From: Chlorobiota bacterium
GTDB taxonomy: Bacteria > Bacteroidota > Bacteroidia > Bacteroidales > F082
NCBI GenBank assembly: GCA_013151215.1
Contig: JAADIS010000154.1
Span: 1 to 37,164, forward strand
Reading direction: 5' to 3'
DNA: 37,164 nt
Shown here: in pieces, positions 16,424 through 25,700 of the stretch
How the letters are laid out: every line of letters begins with the position of its first letter
Position numbering within the stretch: the first letter of the stretch is position 1
Program-made: the position numbers and the translations under genes
The notes under the pieces: generated by a model
The model's input: only the letters and a program-made list of their open reading frames with translations
Databases searched by the model: none
Told to the model about the DNA's origin: nothing

Positions 16424-18184
16424 GTGAACCGCAAGTATTATAGAATAGTGCGCACAAAAGCCAACCAAAAACGACTGGTACTGATTTTGAGCTTATTCAT
16501 CGGCCTGGTCAGCGGCTTGGCGGCAGTATTGCTTAAAAACACCGTTCACTATACCAACTACCTTATTACGCACGGCTTCGATTTCACTCAGGGGAACTAT
16601 CTTTATCTTGCTTTTCCCTTGGTTGGCATAGGACTGACGATACTCTTTTCCAAATACATTGCCCGCGACGACATCGGCCATGGCGTAAGCAGGATTCTAT
16701 ATGCCTTGTCCAGAAAAAAAGGAAGGCTGGAACCTCACAATATGTACTCGTCGATGATAGGCAGCACCTTTACAATCGCATTCGGGGGATCTATGGGCTT
16801 GGAGGCTCCTATTGTGTTAACGGGCAGTTCCATAGGCTCTTATCTTGGACGCAGGTTTCATTTGAGCTATAAAACAATAATGATTCTTGTTGGAGCAGGT
16901 GCCACGGGGGCCATCGCCGGAATTTTCAAGGCGCCCATCGCGGCGGTGGTTTTCTCGCTGGAAGTGTTGATGCTCGACTTGACGATGGTAACGCTGATAC
17001 CATTGCTGATCTCGGCAGCAACGGCAGCAACGGTCTCATATCTTTTTCTGGGAAACGGCGTTTTGTTCTCCTTCGACTTCGTTCAACAGTTCAAGGTGGG
17101 CCATTTGGTGTATTATGCAGGCCTGGGTGTTTTTACGGGCATGATCTCCATATATTTTACAAAGACGACTTTGCTGGTAGAGACCAAAATGGGCCTGCTC
17201 CACAAAAAGTGGCAACGATGGTTGCTGGGCGGGCTGTTGCTGGGTTTGCTGATTTACGTTTTCCCTTCGCTATACGGCGAGGGATACGAGTTTATGCATC
17301 AGTTGATAAACCAGCGCACCGATGGCTTGATAAACGAATCCCTTTTTGGTGACATCAACAGCATCTATTGGCTTTCGTTGTTCCTATTGCTGATTTTGGT
17401 TTTCAAAGTCGTTGCCATGGCTGTTACAGGAGGTAGCGGCGGCGTTGGCGGCATTTTTGCGCCTTCATTGTTCATGGGCGCGGTCTCAGGAGTGTTATAC
17501 AGCAAAATACTAGAGACTTTCCCTTTCCTTCACAACGTTCCCGAAAAAAGCCTTGCCCTGGTGGGCATGGCGGGGGTTATGGCGGGGGTAATGCATGCCC
17601 CGCTCACAGGAGTGTTCTTAATAGCCGAGTTTACAGGCGGTTACGAACTGTTTACCCCATTGATAATAACTTCCGTGATATCATATCTAACAATAATGAT
17701 TTTTGAGCCTCATGGCATTTATACCAAGCGCCTGGCCAAAAGGGGCGAGCTGATGACTCATCATAAGGACAGGAACGTTTTGCAGATGATGAGCGTTGAA
17801 AAACTAATAGAGAGAAATTTCAAGACCGTTAACCGGGAAGGTAACCTGGGTGATTTGGTAAGGATAATCTCGGAATCGGAGCGTAACGTTATTGCCGTTG
17901 TTGACGAGGAAAACAATTTTTACGGCGTAGTATTCGTGAACGATATCAGAAACATCATCTTCAAGCCCGAGCTTTATGAGAAAACACTGGTGGAGGATGT
18001 TATGTTTATGCCCGAAACATTTGTAAGCCCGGATGACAGCATGGAATCCGTAGCCCAAAGATTTCAGGAAAGCGGCAACTTCAACATACCCGTCATCGAT
18101 GACGGAAAATATATCGGCTTTGTTTCCAGGGCCAGGATTTTCTCGAACTACAGGAGGCTGCTCAAAGAGTTTAGCGACGAATAA
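16424..18184 (+). CDS. ClC family chloride channel/antiporter with CBS domains
   Basis: The 586-residue protein has the multi-helix ClC core, with selectivity-filter motifs in order: 'DIGHGVSR' (about 83-90, replacing GSGIP), 'GGSMGLEAP' (about 121-129, with the gating Glu in the GKEGP position) and 'GGSGGVGGIFAPS' (about 336-348, the GxFxP motif). Two CBS domains (about 450-586; 'NVIAVVDEENNFYGVV', 'FNIPVIDDGKYIGFVSRARI') form a cytoplasmic regulatory tail that in relatives binds adenine nucleotides. The retained gating Glu suggests Cl-/H+ exchange, but this cannot be decided by eye. The start is GTG at 16424; an in-frame stop lies just upstream, so no earlier start exists. A GGAGG at 16401-16405 is present but sits too far (about 18 bp) from the GTG for a standard ribosome site. 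Confidence 0.9.
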   Translation: MNRKYYRIVRTKANQKRLVLILSLFIGLVSGLAAVLLKNTVHYTNYLITHGFDFTQGNYLYLAFPLVGIGLTILFSKYIARDDIGHGVSRILYALSRKKGRLEPHNMYSSMIGSTFTIAFGGSMGLEAPIVLTGSSIGSYLGRRFHLSYKTIMILVGAGATGAIAGIFKAPIAAVVFSLEVLMLDLTMVTLIPLLISAATAATVSYLFLGNGVLFSFDFVQQFKVGHLVYYAGLGVFTGMISIYFTKTTLLVETKMGLLHKKWQRWLLGGLLLGLLIYVFPSLYGEGYEFMHQLINQRTDGLINESLFGDINSIYWLSLFLLLILVFKVVAMAVTGGSGGVGGIFAPSLFMGAVSGVLYSKILETFPFLHNVPEKSLALVGMAGVMAGVMHAPLTGVFLIAEFTGGYELFTPLIITSVISYLTIMIFEPHGIYTKRLAKRGELMTHHKDRNVLQMMSVEKLIERNFKTVNREGNLGDLVRIISESERNVIAVVDEENNFYGVVFVNDIRNIIFKPELYEKTLVEDVMFMPETFVSPDDSMESVAQRFQESGNFNIPVIDDGKYIGFVSRARIFSNYRRLLKEFSDE

Positions 18185-18400
18185 CAAGCTATGCGATTCG
18201 GGCAGTGCATAGCGGGAAAACAAAAAAGTATATGCCGGACCCGCTAGAGCCTTCTTTCTAAATAGGGTCTGCTGAAAAAGTCTGTAACACGATCAGATGC
18301 AATGTGCTTGTTCCAAGAATACCGGCTTTTTACTATATCAATTAAGAAAAATTAAAACAGCTGCATTAATTTTTTTCCAACCTTTGCAAAAAATAATAAC
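18185..18400. other. Intergenic region with a likely insertion-sequence end
   Basis: The region holds an inverted repeat TAGCGGG (18210-18216) / CCCGCTA (18240-18246) after the ClC gene. At 18263-18282 it holds a sequence reading GGGTCTGCTGAAAAAGTC with a leading TA. The latter resembles the terminal repeats of several insertion-sequence groups as I remember them. No transposase or second end is visible. A weak -7-like AACCTTTG precedes the pterin gene. Confidence 0.4.
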
Positions 18401-18811
18401 ATGATTTATATCACCCGCAGGGAGCGTTTTAATGCAGCACATCGTTTGTATAGAAATGATTTCTCTGACGAGAAAAACCTCGAAGTATTCGGCAAATGCT
18501 CAAACCCCAACTGGCACGGGCATAATTACGAGCTTTTCGTTACGGTAAAGGGGGAGACTAATCCCGAAACAGGTTTCCTGGTGAACTTAAAAACCCTGAG
18601 CAAGCTGATAAGGGAAACGGTAATAGTTAAGCTTGATCATAAAAACATAAACGTGGAAGTGGATTTTATGCAGGGCAAGCTTGCCTCAACGGAAAATCTG
18701 GCAGTAGGCATCTGGAACGAAATTGAGGAAGAAATCAGATTATTAGGTGCTGATCTCCACTGTGTTAAGGTAAGCGAGTCGGAGAACAACTCGGCAGAAT
18801 ATTATGGCTGA
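18401..18811 (+). CDS. 6-carboxytetrahydropterin synthase / 6-pyruvoyl-tetrahydropterin synthase
   Basis: The 136-residue protein has all hallmarks of the PTPS/QueD family. The zinc ligands are His in 'FNAAHRLYR' (about 14) and the two His in 'NWHGHNYEL' (about 39 and 41). The catalytic Cys is in 'FGKCSNPN' (about 33), and the conserved 'LDHKNIN' and 'PETGFLVNLKTL' are present. It acts on dihydroneopterin triphosphate, the product of GTP cyclohydrolase I, whose gene starts 60 bp downstream. Two pathways are possible: queuosine precursor (QueD) or tetrahydrobiopterin-type pterins. No queC, queE or queF lies in the window, so I leave the symbol open. The family is cytoplasmic. Confidence 0.88.
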   Translation: MIYITRRERFNAAHRLYRNDFSDEKNLEVFGKCSNPNWHGHNYELFVTVKGETNPETGFLVNLKTLSKLIRETVIVKLDHKNINVEVDFMQGKLASTENLAVGIWNEIEEEIRLLGADLHCVKVSESENNSAEYYG

Positions 18812-18870
18812 TGTTCAAATAAGCATACTGGCACTTTATTTGACTAAGGCAAATTCATTATTTCAATAAG

Positions 18871-19488
18871 ATGGAAAAGAAAAAAGAATTAATTGGATAT
18901 GAAAGGATAGACTCTTTTGCTCCCGACAAACTGGAACAACTGAAATACCATTATTCGGAAATACTGAACCTTATAGGTGAGGATGCGCAAAGGGAAGGTT
19001 TGTTGGAAACACCGCTGAGGGTAGCGAAATCAATACAGTTCCTTACTCAGGGATACGACCACAACCCGGAGGAAATATTGCTTTCGGCCAAGTTCAAAGA
19101 AAATTACCGCGAGATGGTAATAGTTAAGGACATTGAAATATTCTCGATGTGCGAGCATCACATGATTCCGTTTATCGGCAAGGCACATGTTGCCTATATC
19201 CCGAACGGCTATATCACCGGATTGAGCAAAATAGCAAGGGTTGTGGAAGCTTATGCACGCAGGCTACAAGTGCAGGAAAGGCTTACCACACAAATAAAAG
19301 ATGCCATCCAGAACACTTTAAACCCTTTGGGCGTGGCGGTTGTCATCGAGGCTAAGCACCTCTGCATGGCTATGCGGGGGGTGCAAAAACAGAATTCAGT
19401 GACAACCACCTCCGATTTTACCGGTGCTTTTAAAAGAGTTGAGACGCGAAACGAGTTTATAAACCTTATTTCTTCCAATTTATCATAA
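18871..19488 (+). CDS. folE: GTP cyclohydrolase I
   Basis: The 205-residue enzyme converts GTP to 7,8-dihydroneopterin triphosphate, the first step for folate and other pterins. Signature blocks are '[20 protein letters not shown]' (zinc ligands Cys 94 and His 97) and '[20 protein letters not shown]', followed by '[20 protein letters not shown]' with the third zinc ligand Cys 165. The length and motif order are those of the FolE (type I) family. It directly follows the PTPS/QueD-like gene on the same strand, and the pair suggests one pterin-supplying unit. Start is the ATG at 18871. Confidence 0.95.
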   Translation: MEKKKELIGYERIDSFAPDKLEQLKYHYSEILNLIGEDAQREGLLETPLRVAKSIQFLTQGYDHNPEEILLSAKFKENYREMVIVKDIEIFSMCEHHMIPFIGKAHVAYIPNGYITGLSKIARVVEAYARRLQVQERLTTQIKDAIQNTLNPLGVAVVIEAKHLCMAMRGVQKQNSVTTTSDFTGAFKRVETRNEFINLISSNLS

Positions 19489-19534
19489 CCACAAAATACA
19501 AATAGCAAATAAACGTTAACAATAAAATAAGACA

Positions 19535-20260
19535 ATGAACACTTTTAATAAGAATTTAGGTTATCAACAACGCGGGCTGGCAATGCCGATAGCCAGGACA
19601 TATCTGGCAAACGTTTTCTCATGGATGTTCCTGGCCCTGGGGATAACAGCTGCAACATCATGGCTTTTTGCCGGCTCCCCGAACCTTATGTCCATATTGA
19701 TAAACCCCGAAACAGGATCGATGTCGATAATGGGGTGGATAGCCATGCTGGCCCCATTTGGCCTTGTAATTTGGATGTCGGCCGGGTTTCAGCGGATGTC
19801 GGCCTCAACAATGGTATTGGTTTTTATTGCCTATTCCGTTTTAATGGGGATTAGCCTAAGCTTTATATTTTTAGCATACACCGGGGCCTCCATAGCAACA
19901 ACTTTTTTAATAACGTCGGGCATGTTCGGGTCTATGGCCATTCTGGGTTATACCACCAAAACCGATCTTACGAAGTTCGGAAGCATAATGATAATGGGCG
20001 TGTTTGGAATTATCATTGCCAGCGTGGTAAACATGTTTATGGGAAGTTCGACCCTCGACCTCATTATTAGCATTGGCGGGGTATTGGTGTTCACAGGTCT
20101 TACGGCCTATGATGTCCAGAAACTTAAACGTATTGGTTCTCAAATAAATACGGAAAACGATACAACTAGAAAAATGACAATAATGGGAGCCTTGACTTTA
20201 TATCTCGACTTTATAAATTTATTCCTATTTTTGCTGCGACTTTTTGGAAACAGAAAATAA
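19535..20260 (+). CDS. Bax inhibitor-1 / YccA family membrane protein
   Basis: The 241-residue protein has seven hydrophobic segments and the family patterns 'ARTYLANVFSWMFLALGITA', 'GISLSFIFLAYTGASIATTF', 'FGSMAILGYTTKTDLTKFG' and, near the end, 'FTGLTAYDVQKLKRIG' with 'LYLDFINLFLFLLRLFG'. The last block contains the aspartates that in bacterial homologs form a pH-sensing pair in a calcium leak channel. Its role in this organism is unknown. It lies 46 bp after folE and 50 bp before fabD on the same strand. Confidence 0.9.
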   Translation: MNTFNKNLGYQQRGLAMPIARTYLANVFSWMFLALGITAATSWLFAGSPNLMSILINPETGSMSIMGWIAMLAPFGLVIWMSAGFQRMSASTMVLVFIAYSVLMGISLSFIFLAYTGASIATTFLITSGMFGSMAILGYTTKTDLTKFGSIMIMGVFGIIIASVVNMFMGSSTLDLIISIGGVLVFTGLTAYDVQKLKRIGSQINTENDTTRKMTIMGALTLYLDFINLFLFLLRLFGNRK

Positions 20261-20310
20261 GAAATCAACCAACCGTAATAATTAAATTAAAGTAGATTTA
20301 AACATAAAAT

Positions 20311-21192
20311 ATGAAAGCCTACGTTTTTCCCGGTCAGGGAGCCCAATATATTGGAATGGGCAAAGATTTGTATGAATCGTCTTCTAAATTAAGGGATATG
20401 TTCCATAAAGCGAACAGCATCCTGAAGTTTAAGATCACTGATATCATGTTTGATGGTAGCGAAGATGATTTACGACAAACAAATGTAACACAACCTGCTA
20501 TCTTTATACATTCGGCAATTCTGGCCCATGCCTTGGGCGAGGATTTTAAACCCGATATGGTCGCAGGGCATTCCCTGGGGGAATTTTCCGCCCTTGTCGC
20601 CAACAGGACGCTGAGTTTTGAAGATGGCCTGAAACTGGTTGCCAAGCGCGCCCATGCCATGCAGAAAGCCTGTTTGGTTGAGCCTTCCACTATGGCAGCC
20701 ATACTCGGCCTGGAAGATGAGGTAGTTGAGAGTATCTGCCACCGCATTGATGATGTTGTTGTCCCGGCAAATTATAACAGCCCTGGCCAACTGGTCATCT
20801 CGGGCTCGATAAAAGGCATCGAAAGAGCCATTGCCAAATGCAACGAAGCCGGTGCGAAAAGAGCCTTGCGGCTAAACGTGGGCGGTGCCTTCCACTCTCC
20901 CCTTATGGAGCCGGCAAGAGTTGAGCTCGCAGAGGCAATAAACTCGACAAAATTCCAAAAAGGTATATGTCCTATCTATCAAAATGTTACAGGTCAGTCG
21001 GTTAACGATCCCGAAATTATTAAGTCGAACCTTATTTCTCAGTTGACCGCCCCGGTTATGTGGACTAAAATCATGCAGAACATGATTGCCAGCGGTGCCA
21101 ACGAGCTTGTTGAAGTTGGCCCGGGAAAAGTTTTACAGGGATTGTTCAAGAAGATAGACCGCAAGTTCAACGTTAGCAGCGCATCAGTGTGA
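20311..21192 (+). CDS. fabD: Malonyl-CoA:ACP S-malonyltransferase
   Basis: The 293-residue enzyme moves malonyl from CoA to acyl carrier protein for fatty-acid synthesis. Seen are 'FPGQGAQYIGMG' at the N-terminus, the nucleophile elbow 'GHSLGEFSALVA' (Ser about 88) and the catalytic His in 'GGAFHSPLM' (about 195), with 'NYNSPGQLVISG' and 'EVGPGKVLQGL' as further family marks. Length is normal. It is the last gene of the plus-strand run and converges on the minus-strand Spy-like gene 40 bp away; no clear terminator lies between. Other fab genes are absent from the window. Confidence 0.94.
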   Translation: MKAYVFPGQGAQYIGMGKDLYESSSKLRDMFHKANSILKFKITDIMFDGSEDDLRQTNVTQPAIFIHSAILAHALGEDFKPDMVAGHSLGEFSALVANRTLSFEDGLKLVAKRAHAMQKACLVEPSTMAAILGLEDEVVESICHRIDDVVVPANYNSPGQLVISGSIKGIERAIAKCNEAGAKRALRLNVGGAFHSPLMEPARVELAEAINSTKFQKGICPIYQNVTGQSVNDPEIIKSNLISQLTAPVMWTKIMQNMIASGANELVEVGPGKVLQGLFKKIDRKFNVSSASV

Positions 21193-21232
21193 CGGTATGC
21201 TTTGAGCGGGTTTATGATACGGGCGCTGTTGG

Positions 21233-21661
21233 TTAGTTCCTGTTTCCCATTCCTCTCCTGTGTTTGTTGCCCCATCTGTCCTTATGCCTCCTGAAGCCGG
21301 GGAATTCGTTACCGAAGTTTCGTTTTATCCTTTCCATTTTGTCCAATTGGCGCGGTGAGAGATAAGGACGCAGTTCCGATTCGAACTCGCCGAATATCTG
21401 CCTTTGCTTTTCAAGGTGTTCTTCAAATTGCTCGCGGCGTATTTCATTGTACTTATCAAATATCGGCCTTATATCCTCCAATTGTTCCGGGCTGGGCTTC
21501 AAAGCGCGCATAAAACGGTAGTCCATCCCCTGACGGGCAAAATCCTGTCGCATATTTTCAATGCGCATCCTGGTCAATCTGCCGCTGACCAAAAACCCTA
21601 TTACCACTCCCAAAAGGAGTGTCCCTACAATTACCAATGTGTTTTTCAGACGTAAATTCAT
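21233..21661 (-). CDS. Membrane-anchored Spy/CpxP-like periplasmic protein
   Basis: From the ATG at 21661 the product is 142 residues. It has one N-terminal membrane helix ('NTLVIVGTLLLGVVIGFLVSG') and then a helical, Arg/Glu/Gln-rich periplasmic part: 'LKPSPEQLEDIRPIFDKYNE' and 'LRPYLSPRQLDKMERIKR'. The L-x-P-x-Q pattern repeated in two helices is that of Spy/CpxP and metal-resistance (CnrX-like) proteins. A histidine- and arginine-rich tail (RRHKDRWGNKHRRGMGNRN) might bind metal or anionic surfaces. An upstream TTG would add three residues but is less likely. It follows the anti-sigma gene by 11 bp and probably acts as a periplasmic sensor or chaperone in the sigma circuit. Confidence 0.72.
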   Translation of the reverse strand: MNLRLKNTLVIVGTLLLGVVIGFLVSGRLTRMRIENMRQDFARQGMDYRFMRALKPSPEQLEDIRPIFDKYNEIRREQFEEHLEKQRQIFGEFESELRPYLSPRQLDKMERIKRNFGNEFPGFRRHKDRWGNKHRRGMGNRN

Positions 21662-21672
21662 GATTCCCAATA

Positions 21673-22050
21673 TTAAAAGTTAAGCATTGAGTAGAATTCC
21701 TCCTCAATGGGATAGGCATGCAGGCCAAATAGCGAATCCAGGCTCAAACTCCCGTCCATCAGGTAAACGCTCCCTATTAAAATCGCAATGGCTGCTGCCG
21801 AGGCAAAGGCTATCCTCTTGAAGCTACCGAAAAGGTCCGACGGGTTTTGAATCCGGCCAAGCAGTTTTCCGGTAAAATCATCACCGAATCTATATTCCAG
21901 GCGCGCTAGACCTTTGCGCAGGGTTTCATAATCTTTCAGCTCATTCCTCAGTCCTTCGGATGCTTTAATTTTATCATCCAAAAATGTTTTTTCCTCTTTT
22001 GAAAGATCGCCTTCAAGAGACTTGAGCATTATTTCCCTAATTTTATCCAT
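21673..22050 (-). CDS. Putative anti-sigma factor (single-pass)
   Basis: The 125-residue protein has a cytoplasmic helical N-terminus ('MLKSLEGDLSKEEKTFLDDK', a pattern common in anti-sigma proteins that count 'L.G.L...E...' near the start) and one membrane helix at about 80-100 (FASAAAIAILIGSVYLM). A short periplasmic tail ends in 'EEEFYSMLNF'. There is no zinc-binding HxxxCxxC motif, so it is not a classical ZAS protein. Its start overlaps the end of the sigma gene by 8 bp. Position and topology support an anti-sigma role; sequence alone does not prove it. Confidence 0.65.
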   Translation of the reverse strand: MDKIREIMLKSLEGDLSKEEKTFLDDKIKASEGLRNELKDYETLRKGLARLEYRFGDDFTGKLLGRIQNPSDLFGSFKRIAFASAAAIAILIGSVYLMDGSLSLDSLFGLHAYPIEEEFYSMLNF

Positions 22051-22636
22051 GACTATATGTTTTATCGAAAGAAAGAATTACATCCCTTAATTTTTGCTGT
22101 GCCCTCGAAAGCCGCGAAAGAACCGTCCCAAGGGGGAGATTTAGGGTTTCCGCAACTTCTTTTGTTGAATAACCTTGTATCAGGCGCAATACCAATACGC
22201 TTTTAAATTTAGCCTCCAGCCGTTCCATGCCCATATCCACGACATCCTTTATTTCCTTATCCGAAAATTCGTCGGAGATACTCGCGCTTTCCCTTATCGT
22301 GTCGTCTATGCTGGACATATATTTCTTTTTGCGGCTCTTCAGCTCATTGAGCGACAAATTGATGGCAATGCGCGTGAGATATGTTTTTAAGTGCGAATCG
22401 CCCCGGAATTTAGAAGCCGAATTATAAAACCTGATAAAAACTTCCAGGCCAACGTCGTCGGCTTCAGGCACATCGCCGAGCATGCCTTTTACGACTGCGG
22501 CAACATCGTCTTTGTACTTGTTGACCAAAACCGCAAAGGCTTTGGCATTTGCCGCGGCACTAAGCTTAACCAATTTCTCGTCGCTGTATGTCGAAAAGTC
22601 TTTTCCCAACGGCTTTTTGAGATATTTGACAGTCAA
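22043..22636 (-). CDS. ECF-type RNA polymerase sigma factor
   Basis: The 197-residue protein has sigma region 2 ('FAVLVNKYKDDVAAVVKGML', 'ADDVGLEVFIRFYNSASKFR', 'LKTYLTRIAINLSLNELKSR') and region 4 ('FKSVLVLRLIQGYSTKEVAE', then 'LNLPLGTVLSRLSRAQQKLR'), joined by a short acidic linker. This is the ECF layout without regions 1.1 and 3. It would direct RNA polymerase to promoters with an AAC-type -35 and a GTC-type -10. It is followed by a putative anti-sigma gene (8-bp overlap) and a Spy-like gene. The only start found is TTG at 22636, just 24 bp after a strong terminator hairpin, so how this operon is transcribed is unclear. Confidence 0.9.
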   Translation of the reverse strand: MTVKYLKKPLGKDFSTYSDEKLVKLSAAANAKAFAVLVNKYKDDVAAVVKGMLGDVPEADDVGLEVFIRFYNSASKFRGDSHLKTYLTRIAINLSLNELKSRKKKYMSSIDDTIRESASISDEFSDKEIKDVVDMGMERLEAKFKSVLVLRLIQGYSTKEVAETLNLPLGTVLSRLSRAQQKLRDVILSFDKTYSHG

Positions 22637-22660
22637 AACCCGGTTTTTATTCCAATTTCA

Positions 22661-22704
22661 AAAAAGCAATATGGTCCAAAAACACATGGGCCATATTGCT
22701 TTTT
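22661..22704 (-). terminator. Strong intrinsic terminator after Asp-box paralog 2
   Basis: AAAAAGCAATATGGTCC (22661-22677) pairs with GGGCCATATTGCTTTTT (22688-22704) over 17 bp with a single G-T wobble and a 10-base loop. Read on the minus strand it ends in a T-run, so it would end the transcript of the 22741-26022 gene. The symmetric A/T flanks mean it could also work on the plus strand. Confidence 0.8.
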
Positions 22705-22740
22705 AAGATGCGATATTTTTAAACCTTGGTCAATCAAGTG

Positions 22741-25700
22741 TCAAAATTTCGGGACCCTGCCCGGCGTATAAGGTGCTTTTAATTTATCAAGCTCGGTTTC
22801 AAGCCCTTTCAAGGAAGCATCAATGGCTTTCAGCTTTTCCAAAACCGGGGGGAACTCCTCCATCAGGATTTTATAATTCTGAAGTTGGGTCTTGGTAGGC
22901 TCCGATGTTGATTGCCAGGCGACGAAAGCAATATTGTCGAACCTGTTGCTCAAGGGCATTTGTTCGGGCGGCACTTCTTCCCAGCTGGCCACGGCAGGTG
23001 TCCCGTCGAACAAAAACTTTATATCCTCAAGTTGATGGCTCAGTCCGTTGGCGGTGTTCTTCAGTTCAAGGCCTGCCTGTGGCGATTGCTGCAATGCTTG
23101 CTGTATAAAGGCGGTTTTCTTTTGCAGGGACTGAAAATACTCCTGTGCCCCATTGGTTACCCGCCATAAGTCGATGACTTTTTTGTAAAAACTATCAAGC
23201 GCAGCCCTGTCCTTGGCCGGAAGTGTGGTATTGTCCAGCACAACGGCATTGAATTCAACAGGGCCAGCAAGATGTTTTTCTTCCCCATTATGGAAAACCG
23301 ACATTTCAACACTATATTTCCCCGGCAGGGCCCTGAAGCTGCTCCCCGCGTTTTTTGTAGGGTTGAACTTATCGTCCTTTAAATGTACAGGGCCGGGGTT
23401 CTGATACCTCAAGTCCCAATAGGCCCTGTTAATCCCTTTCGATGCTTTTTTATAAAAACTCCTAACTATATCGCCCGTTGAATTTTTAATCTCGAATTTA
23501 AGCCATGGTCCCCTTTCCGCTTTTTCCTTATCAAGGATTTCCTTAGTGGGCTGCGGAATGGGGTCGCCCTTTTTAAATAACTCCTTTTCCTTTTTCAGCC
23601 TTTCCGACTTCAAGCTCTTAGGGACATCTTTGATAAAATAAGTGAACACGGCCCCGAACTTTGGGTTTTTGGCCTGGTAAATCCCCGATCCTGTTCCATA
23701 TCTGCTTCCCTCCTGAACATACATCAAGGCATCTTTGACAGGAAACAATATTGCATCCTCGCTTTTCAATTTATCCGCGTTTAGCTCACGGAGTGATGAA
23801 TAGTCGTCGAGGACATAAAAACCCCTGCCGAAAGTGGCAATTACCAAGTCTTTTTCCCTTTGCTGGACGGCAATGTCCCTTACAGCAACATCAGGGAGGC
23901 CGTTTGCGAACTTTGTCCATTCCTTTCCGCCGTCAAGGCTGAAATAAAACGAGAATTCCGTTCCTGCAAACAGCAGGTCCGGATTGACGGGGTCTTGCAT
24001 AATAGTATGTACGCTGCCATTCTCCGGCAGGTTGGAACTAATGGAGCTCCATGTCCTGCCCTTGTCGGCACTCTTTAGTACGTAAGGTTTAAAATCGTCG
24101 CTTTTTGTATTGTTAAAACTTGCGAAAACAAGGTTCTCATCGAAGGTAGAAGGGTAAATATCAGACACATAGGTGTATTCGGGAATGCCCGGGAAGGAAG
24201 AGACCTTTGCCCATGTTTTTCCGCTATCCCCTGTTATTTGAATAAGTCCGTCGTCGGTGCCGACATAGATCAGGCCTTCTTTAAGCTTGGATTCGGCAAG
24301 CGACACTATCGTCCCCCATTGCGATGTTGAAATATCTTTGGCAACGGCGTCAGATGGCCAATATTTTCCCATCACCTTAAACTGGTTCCTGTCCTCGTTT
24401 CGTGTCAGGTCCCCGCTTATTACTTCCCAGGAATTTCCCCTGTCGTCGCTTTTGAAGAGCTTGTTGGCTCCCATATAGAGCCTTGTATCTTTAAACGGGC
24501 TCAGGATAAAAGGAGCATCCCAGTTCCAGCGATATGTTAATTCACCTTTTCGCGGCGTTGGTTTAACTTTTATTTTCTCACCTGATCTTCTGTCGTAGCG
24601 ATAGATGTTCCCATACTGATACGCCGAATAAACGATATCGGGATTTGATTCCTCACTAGCTTGCCAAAAGCCGTCGCCACCAAGGGTTACCACCCATTCG
24701 TCGCTGCCAACGCCACCTGATTTAAGATTTCTGGAAGGTCCGCCCAGACTATTGTTGTCCTGTGTTCCCCCGTAAACCCAATAAAAGGGTTCGGTATTGT
24801 CAAGGCCTACCCGATAAAATTGGGTAACAGGCAGATTGTTTTTATATAGATAGGTTTTGCCCCCGTCCCATGATTCATATACTCCTCCGTCGCCACCTAT
24901 AAAAAAGTGGGTGGTATGTTCCGGGTCTATCCACATTGCATGGTCGTCAACATGGCGTTTGTTGTTCCCGACTTTTTTCCAGGTTTTTCCGGCATCAGTT
25001 GTATATTGCGATATGGTTTCAAGGCTATAAACTTTGTTCTCGTCTTTGGGGTCGCAAACCAGCTCGCTATAATATTGGCCGCTACTATTGTGCGAGCTCA
25101 TTTTCTCGAATGATCCCCCCCTGTTTGTAGAACGGTAAAATCCACCCTTGTCGTTAGATGCCTCAAACATAACATAAACGATATCAGGGTTTGCCGGCGA
25201 AACGACTATCTCCATTCCGCCCTTGTCAACTCCGGGGATGCCGTTTTTCAGCTTATCCCATGTTTTTCCGCCATCTCTCGACTTATAAAATGCCGATTCG
25301 GGGCCGCCGCCTATTTTTGTAAACTGCCGGCGACGCCTTTGTTCGGCCCCGGCATAAATAACATCGGGGTTCCCCGGCTCGAAACTGATATTTGCAACGC
25401 CAGTGTTCTCGCTGATATCCAGCACTTTATCCCATGTCTTCCCGCCATCGGAGGTTTTATACAACCCTCTGTCGCCCCCTGGGCCCCAGGCCGATCCCTC
25501 CGCAGCAACGAAAACCACATCAGAATTCCTGGGATCTATAATTATCTCCCCAATTTGGCGGGATTCCTTCAAGCCCATGTTTTCCCACGAAGCCCCTCCG
25601 TCAACCGATTTGTAAACCCCGTTGCCATAGCCCAGGGCGCGCTGATGGTTGTTTTCTCCTGTTCCGGCCCAAATTACCTCACTATTAGTTGGGTCCATGG

